A stretch of DNA of 64,000 bases from Actinocatenispora comari. Its GTDB lineage: Bacteria > Actinomycetota > Actinomycetes > Mycobacteriales > Micromonosporaceae. Below, one piece after another: positions 12,001 to 24,000 of the stretch. How positions within the stretch are numbered: position 1 is the stretch's first letter; each line of letters begins with the position of its first letter. Made by a program: the position numbers and the translations under genes. The stretch spans positions 1-64,000 of the forward strand of contig NZ_BOPO01000075.1 in the NCBI RefSeq assembly GCF_017312725.1, given 5' to 3'. The notes beneath the pieces are model-generated. The model was not told where the DNA came from. It worked only from the letters and a program-made list of their open reading frames with translations, and searched no databases.

Positions 12001-15000
12001 ACCTCGCCGACCTGCAGCAGACCGTACGCAGCCGGTGGGAGCAGCTCGCCGATCCGGACCGGCAGGCGGTCGTCGAGCGGGCGCCGGAGCTGGTCGGCAA
12101 CCTCGACGGCATCCCGGTCGCGGACCGTACGGCGGCCAACGAGGTGGCGATCGACCGGCTGCACCGGCAGGCCTGGCAGGCCCGCGACGACCTGCGCCGG
12201 CACCTGTGGCCGCACCGGTACCGCCGGGCCGAGCAACTGCTCGAACACCCCCGCTACCGGGCGATCGACCGGCTGGTGCGCACCCTGGACGAGTTCCGCG
12301 CACCCGAGCAGCGGCTGGTTCGGGACGCCAACGGCGTCACCCGGGTGGTCGAGCAGCGGCCGCGGTTCGCCGCGTTCGAGGGCACCGTCGACGGGATCGA
12401 CCGTGCCGTCCGGATCCGCGGCGACCTGACCGGCGCGGATGCGGTCGGTGTGCTGGCCGGCCCGATCGACCGCCGGGCCGAGACCGACCGGTGGGCCGAG
12501 AACCTGTTCGACGCCGCCGACCGCCCCGGCACGGCGATCGTCACCTCGTCGGCCGGGCACGGCGGTGAACGCTCCGGCGCACCGACCCGGGAGGCGGTCG
12601 CCGAGCTGCGTTCGTTGCTGCTGGCGCTGCGGCGGGAGGCCGGCGGCGCCGAGACGACCCTGTTCGTCCCCGCCGGCGAGCACGCCGCGCCGCGGCACCT
12701 CGACGGGTCGGGCGCCGACCGGGTGGTGCTGCTGGGTGACGCAGAGCATGCGTCGATCCGCGGCGCGCTGGACGAGGGCACCCCGGCGCTGCGGCAGGCG
12801 GTCGAGGCGGTGACCGGCCCCGACGCCGAACGCCCGAGGCCGGCGGAACCGGTCGCCCGCGCCGGCGAACCCGCCGATCCCGCCGCCGCCGAACCGTCGC
12901 CGACCCCGGTGCCCGTCGAACGGGAACGCCTGGTGGCCGAGCACGAGCGCGGCGCCGCGCCGACCGACCTCGCCCGGTTCGCGCACGAGCAGGGCGCGGA
13001 GCATCACCGGCTGGCCACGCTGTACGCCCAGCCGGAGATCCACGCGCGGCTGGCGGACCGGTACGAGCGGTTGACCGACGCGGCCCTGGACGGCCCGGCG
13101 GGCGCCGCCGAGGCGCGGCGGCTGCACGAGCAGATCCGCGGCCTCGAGTCCCGGCTGCCCGACGCCCCGGCCGAGCCCGGGCCGCGCTGGCGGGCGGCCG
13201 GCAGCGAGCCGGTCGGTTACCACGGCACGCACGATCCGCAGCACGCCATGAGCATCGACCCCGGCCGGGCGGAACGGGTCCGGCAGCTGGCTCGGCAGGA
13301 GGCCGGCGAGCTGCTGCCGGAAGCGCAGCGGGAGCTGGACGCGGCGCGCGACCGGCACGCCGAGGCGGTGCGCAGCCTCGACATCTGGCGCGACACCGGC
13401 CGGGGCAGGCCGAGCAGCGCCGACCTCGCCGAGGTGGACCGGTCGCTGGCCCGCGAGGTCGACGAGCGGTTGCGGGAGGTGGCGGTCGCCCGGGAACGGG
13501 TGCAGGTGCTGACCGACTGGACCCGGCCGTGGCCGGTGCGCACCACGACCGACCTGCGGTACACGCCCCGGGCGTACGCGGAGATGAACCGGCCGGACGG
13601 CGCGACCGTGGAACAGTTCCGCAACGGCGTCACCGACCTGACGAAGCGGGGCGTCGACCAGCAGACGATGCCGCCGACGCGGGCCCGGCAGGAGCGGCTG
13701 GAGGCGCAGCTGACCCGCGAGCCGGGCGGCGAGTTCGCGCGCAGCGACCCGCGCGGCTGGTTCCGGCACGTGTCGGACGGCCGGTCCAACTGCGTCGAGG
13801 TGTTGCGTGCCGCGGTGCAGACGCTGCGCGGGCGCCCGACGGTCGCGCCGGAGGACACCGTCGCGCTGGTCCGCGGCACCCTGGACGCGAGCATCCCGGC
13901 CGCCCGGTACGCGACGGCCGTCGAGACGCTCGGCGCGCACGCCAGCGAGCCGACCGGCGCGGACCCGCGGTACGAGCTGGGCGGGATCCGCAACCGGGTC
14001 GCGACCGCCGAGCGCACCCAGGCGCTGGTCGACCCGTACCGGCAGCTCGGCGTGACCGGCGACCGGGCCGCCGACGCGGCGCGCGGCTTCGACCGGATCG
14101 AGCAGACCCTGCGGCAGGCCGCCGACGAGACCGGCACGTCGTACGCGACCGTCGGGTACGTGCGGGTGGACGGCCGCGGCCACGTGCTCCTCGCGTACCA
14201 CGACGGCACCCGGACCACCTACTACGACGCCGAGACGCCGTACGGCCGGTCCCGGCCGTTCGAGGTGGGCGAGGGCGCCATCGAGCGGCTCGACGCCCAG
14301 GTGTTCGACGCGAACGACCGGGTGCGGTTGATCGAGGACGCGCCGCCGAGCCAGCTGGACCACTACCGGCAGCGGTTCGGCACCGGGGACGCGCCGGTCA
14401 GCCACGTCGACCCGTCGCCGGAACTGCTGGCCCACGAGCAGCCCGGGCCGCTGCGCGATGCCTGGGCGACCGGGCTCGCGGAGCGGGCCGAGCACGGCTT
14501 CGCCACGCACCGCCTCGCCGAGCGGGCGTTCGCCGACCGGGCCGCGGACCCGCGCCTGACCGAGGCGGAGCGGGCCGACCTCGTCGACCGCGCCGAACAC
14601 GAGCGCCAGCTCGCCGAGTACCACCGGAACCGCGCCGAGTCGTACCGCGAGCTGATCGAGGCGGGCGACCAGCCGGTGCTGCGCGACCCGAGCCGCCCGG
14701 TCGAGTACCACGGTGCGCCGTCCCGTCATGCGGTGCTGGACTGGCTGGACGCCCGTACCACCGAGGGCGGCCACCAGCCTTCGCACCTGGACGCTCGGCC
14801 GGCCGAGCACGACACCCGGGCCGGCGCCGAGCCCGAGCTGTACTCGCGCGGGTCGCACCGTGCCAACCTGGACCTGCTCGACCACGGTGGTGGCGTCGAG
14901 CGCTCGCTGGAGACGGTGACCGACCTCGCCGCCCGGGCCGGGGTGCCGATCGATCCGAGCCGGCTGCGAATCGTCGACGACCGGGCAACCGCGCAGCGCA

Positions 15001-18000
15001 TCGACGCCGAGGCCGCCGAGGCGACCGCCGTGCTCGGTGAGCCGGTAAGGCCCGCCGCGGCGCAGACCGTGCTGGAAAACGGCGAGCCGGCCGTCCACCT
15101 GTACCCGTCTGCGTTCGCCGACGCCGAGACGCTCGTCGCGGTGCTGGCGCACGAGCAGGCGCACGTCGAGCAGCGGCTGGCCGGCCGGGTGGTCGACTCG
15201 TCGACGGTGCACGAGTTGGAGGCCGAGGCGCACCGGGCCGAGGCCGTTGCGTTGGAGCGATTCCGGAGGTACGAGAGTGGTTCGGTTCTCGGTGCTGACG
15301 GTCGTGGACCCGCCGGACCGCGATGGCGTCCTGGCGTCGGGGAAGGTCCTGGCCGGCACGGTCCGGGAGGGATCGACGCTGCGGATCGAAGCGACCGGGC
15401 AGCCGGTGCGGGTCGTCGCGGTGGACTTCCCGACGCCGGCCGCGACGGCGTTGGGCCGCACGACCCTGGTACTGGATCGGCGGGACGCGGCGTCGGTGAC
15501 GGTCGGGACGGTGCTGACCGACTGAGCCGCCCGGCGCAGTTCCCGACCGTCCGCGAGGTCGCCGAGCTGTTCGGGATCTCGTTGGCGGATCAGGGCACGC
15601 TGGCCAGGCTCAGTCGCGAGCACGCTGTCGTGTTCGACGTACGGCCGCCGCGGCAGCCCGGTGAGCTGCCCGAGATCGTCGATGCCCGCGCGGTCGACGG
15701 CAGCCGGTTGCCCGCCGACCGGTGGGCGATCCTGGAGATCGACCTGCCCGGTACCGAACTGCCCGGCCTCCGCTGGGACGTCGATCCGTGGCTGGTCGAC
15801 CGGGTGGACGACGCGCCCGGGACGGCCGACCCGGTGCTGCGGGTCTCGCCCCGGTACGACCCGCGGATCGTCGACCGGTCCGACCCGGTCGACGTGGACG
15901 TGCGGATTCCGGTGCCGGGCGCGGACGGCGTGCAGCACGACGCCGGCGTTCCGTACGGCGAGCAGGCCATCCTGCTGGACTTCAGCCGCCGGTACGGGGT
16001 GACCGTGGATGTGCGGCCGCTGGACGGCCCGGCTCTGGATCAGGTTCGGCACGGTGCGGTCCCGGGCCCGCTGGGTGAGGCCCGGTGGGTGGCCACCCAC
16101 GAGGACGTCGACCGGCTGCGGGCGCCCCGGCGGTCCGAGGGCCTTGCGGTGCACTACGAGCCGCGCCGCCGCTTCGGTGACTGGCCGATCGACGTGGCCG
16201 GCCGGGCCGCCGACCGGGCCCGGGATTTCGTCCGGTTCGATCCGGACCGCGGGGTCGAGCCACCGCGACACGACCGATCGACGTGGCGGACCCGGCGCGG
16301 CCTGTTCGAGTACGAGGGGCGCGAGGTCTACCCGCTCGACGACGTCGGGCGGCGCCTGGTCGCACCGCTGGACGTCGTGGGACTGCGCCGCACCGACGGC
16401 ACGCTGTTGCCCGACGCCGACTTCCGCCGGCTGACCGACGAACTGTCCGACCTCGGCTTCCAGGTGCGCGTCGACGCGTGGCGGCACGCGATCCAGCCGG
16501 GCGCCGACCGCTTCGGCTACGACGACGTGCCGCGCCGCGTGGAGCTGGCCGACGGCACGGACCCGGAGCAGGGGCCGGTGGTGCGGTTCGACTGGCGCGA
16601 CCTGCCTCGCCGGATCGAGCTGCCGCTCGGGGCGGGCCCGGCGGAGCTGATCAACCACGAACCGTTGTTCCCCGACGTCGAGCAGGTCCGGACCGGGTAC
16701 GGGGTCTCCGAACGCGAGCAGGTCGTGCTGCGCATGGTCGCCCGCGAGTTCGGCGTCGCGATCGACGTGCGGCCGCTCGATGCGGCCGGGGACGGGCCGA
16801 CCCGGTTCCCCGACGCCGCCCGGTACGACCGGATCACCTCCCCCGAGGTGGAGCACGACCTGCGCTGGCTGACCGAGTTCGGTGCCGCCGACGTCGACAC
16901 CGCCCGGGGGCGGATCGAGCAACTGCTCGCCCGCGACCCCGCCGAGCACGCGGAGTTGCAGCGGCGGTTCCGGTTCCCGGACCGTTGGCGGGACGACTGG
17001 GAGGACGTGCAGGACGTCCGGGACGCCTGGAACGAGTGGCACGAGGGGCTGCCGCAGGCTCGGCAGCAGATGCTCGACGACCTGAGCCGCGCCGGCTTCC
17101 GGTACGACCCGACCACCGGGGACGTGCTCCGGGCACACGGCGACGACCTGGGGCGGCAGCCGTTGCCGATCGCCGACGTGCGGCTGGTGTCCGGTGCCGC
17201 CGACGTGCCCTCCCGGGCGATGCTGGAGGATCTGGTCGCCCGCCTCGGCGAGGAAGGGATCCCGGTCGACCTCGATGTCGACACGATCCGGCGTGGCGGC
17301 GACCGGTACGACGTGTGGCCGGAGGGCGACCGTCGGCTGCGGTTCAGCTGGCTGCACGAGCCGCGCGAGGTCGACCGGTCGGTACCGGTCGACGATGCGG
17401 GCCTGCCGCACGAGCCGGTCGACGTCGTGACCTCCGAGCGGCTCGGCGAGTACGCCGCAGACGGTCGCGCCCACGACGACCCGTTGTCCCGCGACGAGTA
17501 CGTGGACGCGGTCCGGGAACTCCGCGACGAGGTCGAGACGTACTTCCCGGACGGCTCGGTGTGGCGCATCGTCGAGGGCCCGGACGGCATGGTGTGGGTG
17601 CACACCAGGGACTTCGGTTGGCAGCGGTTCGACGTCGATCCGCGACCGGCGCTGGGCGACCACCCGGCGCACACGGTGGTGTCCCGCACGGCCGGCGAGC
17701 CGGGTGGTACGCCGCACACGGTGCGGCCGAGCGAACTGCTCGACCCGGGGGAGCACGGTGGTCAGTACGCCCGCTCGTGGGTGCACGAGATCACCGACAC
17801 GCTGCAGCGGCTCGCGGCGCTGGAACGCGGCGACGACCAGGGCGTGCTGCGTTCGCTGTTCCGGCGCGGAGCGCAGACCACCGTCGACGGTCGGGACGAC
17901 TGCGCGGTCGCCCAGGTGCACGAGCGGGCGGTCGTCGACGACCGGTGGCGCAAGGCGGAGACCGACCAGGAGCGGGAACACTGGGCCGGCGAGATCGCCG

Positions 18001-21000
18001 CGATCGACCAGCGGCTGGTCGAGCACGGCCAGCAGCCGCCGGAGCACCCGTGGGAGACCGACCCGCCGGTACCGCCGGAGCCGCCGGCGCCCCTCACCCG
18101 GGACGAACTGCTCGACCTGTCGTACCGCGACCCGAGCCTGAAGTGGATCCGCGAGTGGATCGCGCCGGCGGGCTCGCCCGGACTGTTCGGCCCGTTCAGC
18201 CGGGTCGGGTCCGAGCACACCGGCGTGGCGCGCACCAGGGATCTGCAGACCGGCGACAAGGTCGCGATGATCCTGCGCAGCGCCGAGGTGTGGGGGCAGA
18301 AGTTCGACGGGCACGACGACCCGAAGCCGGAGGCGTACCGCGGCCCGTTGCGGGACGACCGCGAGGTCGGCTTCGAGTTCTACACCGACGTGTTGCCGAT
18401 GCGCCCGCAGAACTGCATCCCCGGCCGGGTCGCCTGGGCGCACCGCGACTACATGGAGACGTGGTTGCCGGCCGAGGTGCTCGACCGGATCGAGATAATC
18501 GGGCTGCGGGACGAGGGCGGCAAGGACACCGGCATCCTGGACATCAAGGTCACCCGGGTGACCCAGCGCGTCTCGATTCCGGCCGAGGAACTGCGGTCGT
18601 TGCTGTGGCCCGAGCGGGTCGCGGAGCCGGTCGATGCGGAACCCGAGCCGGTCGTCGCGGAACCGGAGCCGGAGCCGGAACGGCCGGCGGACCCGTACCC
18701 GGATCCGGACACGATCGCGGCGCGGCACCAGGTCTGGCTCGTCGACCAGCGGCGGCTGCACGACGTCGCGGTGCGCTACGACGCTGACATCGAGGTACGG
18801 CGGGTCGACGGGCGGCTGCACGTGGTCGACGTGCGGCACCACGACGGCGCCGAGTGGACACCCCGCCAGCGTCGCGCGCTGCGCACCGCGTTCGCCAAGG
18901 ACGCTATCGGCCGCCCCATGGTGCTGGAGCGGGCCGCGAGCGCCCGGCTCGACGGCGAGCCCACCACCGGTGCCGACCTGCCGCCGGGCGAGACGGTGCT
19001 GCGGTTCAGCGCGCACCACCCACCGCGGGTGACCGACGGCGCCGAGCTCGACCGAGCGCACCCCACCGACCTTCGGCCGAAGTCGGCCGGCGCGGACCCG
19101 GCAGAGCCGTCCGGGATGGACGGTGTGGCACCGCGGCATCTCGCGGCGGAGCCGGATCCCGACCCGTGGCACGGCGACCCGGCGAGCGAGGTGGCGTCCG
19201 CGCCGCGTACGGTCCGGGCCGCGCTGCGGTCCGCCGCGGACGACGTGCGCACGCTGCTCGACGACGGCCGGACCGAGCCGTCCGCGGAGCTCGACGCCGC
19301 GCTGCGCCGGCTCGCGAAGTACGTGGCGGCCACCGGTGAGCGACCCGCGGACATCGACCCGGCATTGCTGGCCGACCACCTCGACCGGGGGTTGCTCGAC
19401 GATCCGCACCGGGTCGTCGACGTGATGCGGCAGACCCGGCTCGGCCACGACCGGTACGTCGCGTTCCTGTCGCTGCGCGACACCGCCCGGCAGGAGCTGA
19501 TCGCGGGTGAGCCGAACGAGACGCAGGTCGTGGCGCACGGCACCGAGGACGGGCTGGTCGCGCTGCCGAATCCGGAGTTCGAGGCGCACCTGGACGCGGG
19601 TGGCGAGCCGGGCGACTTCACCGGCCCGCGTTCCTTCCTGGTCCGGCCGGAACTGTTCGCGCACGGGCTGGCGGTGCTGGAGCACGACGGCGCGATCCGC
19701 CTGGCCGGCCAGGAGCTGATCCACGGGCACTTCTGCCTGGGTGGTCAGCGGGCCGGCTTCGAGGCGATCTCGTGGCGCATCGCCCGGGTACTGGACGCCT
19801 CGGTCGCCGGGCACACCACGAGCACCGCCGACACCCACAGCGGCTCGCACTCGATCGATCGGCGCAGCGTCGGCTCGTCCCAGGTGGGCGATGCGCTGCT
19901 GCACGGCGGCCGGGACGCGCACGGGATGATCCGGGTGTTCACTCCGCGCGACCCGGTGGGCCGGCCGATGGAGTGGGAGCTGCCGGCCGGCTTCGACCGG
20001 GAACTGTTCGCCGACGGTGTCACGCCGCCGGCCGTCCGGGCCATCCACACGACCGTGCCCAGCTTCCTGCCCGCGCACCTGCTGCCCGAGATGGCGCCGC
20101 ACGAGTACGTCGGCGTGTTCGAGTCCCGGCCCGCCGCGGTGGGCGGTGCGGTCGAGACGCACAGCATCCACTTCGGCGTGGACGGGCGGTGGCGACTGAC
20201 ACCGGGCTCGGACGCGCCGGAACACACCCTGGTCCAGGTCCTCGCCCGCAACGGCGAGCTGGTCACCGCGGTCGAGGAGCGGCTGCCCGACGGGGACGCC
20301 CGCTACACCCCGGTGGCGGCGGCGGAGTACGGCGCCGACTGGCTGCCCCGGGACGCCGCCGTGCATCCGGTGAGCGACGGGACGCACTGGCGGGTGCCCG
20401 ACGACGCCGAGCTGCCTCGCTGGCGCAGCCCGCGGGAACGGCACAACTTCGCGTTCGCCCGGGACCACCACGCCGAGCTGGAGACGCTGTACCGGCGCAC
20501 GATCCGGCACCTCGGGCCGTCGGCCGACCGGGTGCGCCAGAACGTCGAGTGGATCGGCCCGGCGCGCGCGGACCTCCGGGTGGCGAAGGCGCTCGGCGCC
20601 GATCCGTCCGTACTGACGGACTACGCGCACCGGCGTGCGGTGGTCACCGACAGCTTCCGCGACCAGTTCCGCTCGCTGTACTCGCTGGCCCGGCAGGGGA
20701 ACGAGGCGGTGGGCGGCCTCGCGGCGCTCCATCGGCAGCTGGGCCGCACCGGGCCCGACGCCGAGCTGCACCGTCGGCTGGCGAGCGCGTACGGCGAGCT
20801 GGGCGCGGAGTACAAGCGGCTGTTCGGCCTGCACCTTCGGCACCGGCTCGCGGTCGAGGCGGTGTCGAGGTCGGACGCCGAGCTCGAACTGCGCCGTCGG
20901 CTGGACCAGGAGCCCGGCCGGCTGGCGAGCGAACGGGCCGCGGTGGCCCGGCGCGCGCTGGCCGCGGTGGAGAGCCGGATCGACGCGTCGCTGCGCACCC

Positions 21001-24000
21001 TGGGCGAGCTCGACCGGCGGGTCGAGACGACCGCGCACGGCGGCGGCGAGGGTTCGGACGGTGCTCGCGCCGACGGCGTCCCGACGGCTGCCGGCCGGAC
21101 CCGGATCGAGGTACGCGACGAGCTGGTGACCGAGTTCCCGGTGCAGGCCACCGAGCCGACCGGCCGGCCGGGCTCGGGGCTGGCGGTCCGGGTCGACAAC
21201 CCCACCCACCAGGCGAACTCGGCGAGTGCCGGTGAGCGGCTGTCCGTCGTCGCCCGCTCCCGCGGAGCCGACGCGAACTCGACTCGCGTGGTCCGGGCGT
21301 TCGAGGGGCTGGACGCGGCCGGACACGCCGACCCGACCGAGACGCTGCTGGATCGGCTGGCCGAGACGAACTCGTCCTTCCGGCCGTCGGACGACGGGCA
21401 CGGTGCCGAGGTCTCCGCGCTGCTCGTCTCGGACGGACGGTTCGGCCTGGTCGCCGCCGGCGGCGACGCCTACCTGCTGCGCGACGGTGTGCTGCACCAG
21501 CTCGCCGGTGCGGCGCTCGAACCGGCCGGCGACCGGTGGATCGACGGGAGCAGCTCGGCCCCCCGGATCGCGCACGGGACGGTCCGCCCCGGCGACCGGT
21601 TCGTGCTGGCCGCCGGCCTGGACCGGGTGGCGCCGGAGCGGATCGAGCAGGTCCTCACCGAGGCGGCCGATCCGCAGCAGGCCGCCCGGCAGCTCGCCGA
21701 ACTGGGCGGCGCGGACGACGTCGCGGTGACCGTGACGCACGTACCACCGGCTGGTACGGACGCGGGTGGCCTCCGGGACGCGGTGACGGTGCTGCGGGAC
21801 CAGGTCTACTCCCGCACGGCCGAGCTGCCGCCCGGGGTCGAGGCCGACGTGCTGCCGGCGCAGACCGTCGGCGTGGTGCGGGCGCGGTTGGTGACCGAGC
21901 ACCTGGCGATGTTCGGCGACGGGTCGACCACCCGCCTCTCGGAGCGGCATCCGGTGCTCGCCGACTTCGCCGAGCACCGCGGCGACCTGCACGAGGCGCT
22001 GGCGGACGCCGGTGCGGCCGGCCCGCACCGTGACCTCGCCAGGCTGTACCGGGAACTGGCCGACACGGCGACCGAGACCTCGCGTACCGACGGTGTCGCC
22101 GGCGAGGACCGGTCCGGGTTCGCCTGGGACGTGCGGACCAGGGCGGTCGCCGGGCCGGACGCCGTCGATCGCCTGCACGTGCTGCACAACCGCATCGCCG
22201 AGGCCGAGTCCCGTTGGGCCCATGCGGACGAGTCCGGAGCCGAGCCCGACGTGCGGGCCGGGGACGACAGCGCCGCCAGCCAACCGCGACACGCGGCGGA
22301 CCCGGCCCGGACCGACAGTCTGCCCACCGCCGAGGACCGCAGGTTGCGGGATCCGTGGCACGGTGACCCGGCGCGGGAGGTGGCGCCGCCGCCGCGGCAC
22401 CTGTCCGAGCGGCTGGACGACGCGATGGAGGAGTTCTGGCGCCGGCAGGACGCGCTGGACCGGTTCGGCATCTTCGACTCGGGCACCCCGCACGATCAAC
22501 GCGCGTACGAACGGGCGCTCGACCGGGTGGTGCGGCTCGCCGAGCAGACCGGGGAGCGTCCGTACGGGCTGCCGGAGGTCGCCCGGCGGGTGAGTTTCCG
22601 GATCGTGGAGGACCCCGTCCAGGCCGTGCAGGCGATGCGGCGGGCGTTGACCGGATCGCCGCAGGCGCCGGTGTTCATGACCCGCGACGACGCGGCCTAC
22701 CCGCGGCAGCTGCCGGAGCCGGAGGCGGGGCGGCTCACCGTCACGATGCACGGGAGCAGCCACGGCCTGGTCAGCATCGGCAGGTCGGTGCTACGGCCGG
22801 AACTGTTCGCGCACGGGCTGGCGGTGCTCGCCGCCGAGGGCCTGCTGGAGTGGCGCCCTGGCGACACAGTCGACCTGACCTCCTGCCACGGCAGCCGCTT
22901 CGGAGCCGATTCCGCTGCCTCCCGGGTGTCTCGGGTGTTGCGCACGCCAGTGCTGGGTCGCACCCACCTGACGTGGGACGTCGGCTCGCACACGGTGGCT
23001 CGTACGGCGCTCCGCGACGCGTTGGTGGCCGGTCACCGACCGTTCCCCGAGGTCCGTCTCTTCACCCCGGAGCTGCCGACCGGCCGGACGGTGGAGACGG
23101 AGGTGCCGGCCGGGCTGGAACCGGTACGAGACGAGAACGGTGAGCTGCCGCAGGCGTTGCAGGGGATCCGCTCGACCGGCCCCGGCTTCCTGCCGGAGTC
23201 GCTCGTGCCGTCGATGGCGCCGCACCGGTACGTGGGAATGTTCGAGGTCCACCACCCGCTCGGTGGGCCCGAGCGGCGCTACGAGGTCGCGATCGACCGG
23301 TACGGTGACTGGCGGCGCACCGAGGTCCGGCCGGAAGGCGGGCTGCAGCAACTGCTGGGCCTGGACGGTCGTCCGGTGACCGTGTACAGCGACGGTGCCG
23401 GGCGGTACACGCCGGTCGGTTCGGCGCGGTACGGCCTGGACTGGCTGCCGCGTGATTCGGCGGTGACGGCCGAGAGCGCGGGCGCGGCGTGGCGGACCCC
23501 GGCCGGTCTCGGTGAGGGAGGCGGTCACACCAACTTCCGGTTCGTGCGGGACCACCGGGTCGAGGTCGAAACGATCTGGCACCGGTCGCTGCGGCACCTC
23601 GACCCGGTCCTGGAGCGGGTCGGTACGGCGGTGGACTGGCTCGGCCACAGCAGCGCCGAGATGGCGGTGGCGCACACCGTGCCGAGCCTGGTAGGCGCGG
23701 ACCGCAGCGACTTCCGCACCTCGGCAGGGCGCGACGAGTTCGAACAGCGCGTCGATGCCTCCGCCTGGGCGCTGAGCAGCCAGCACGAGGCGCTCCAGTC
23801 GTTGATCCGGACCGGTACGGCGGCCGTACGCGGGCTCCACACGCTGCACGAGGTGGCTGCGCGAACGGACACCGGCAGCGACGTGCACGCCCGGCTGGCA
23901 GCCGAGTACGCGCGGGCGACGCGGACGTTCGAACGACTGTCCGCCGCGGCGACCAGGCTGGAGGAAGCCGCCGATCGGCTGGCCGGAGCGCGGGCCGCCC

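Noticed and set aside
15522-15640. A separate start for the second half of the giant frame
   Set aside because: Only CTG 15522, TTG 15582 and GTG 15630 are available and none has a ribosome site, so I did not list a separate gene; the question is recorded as a finding.
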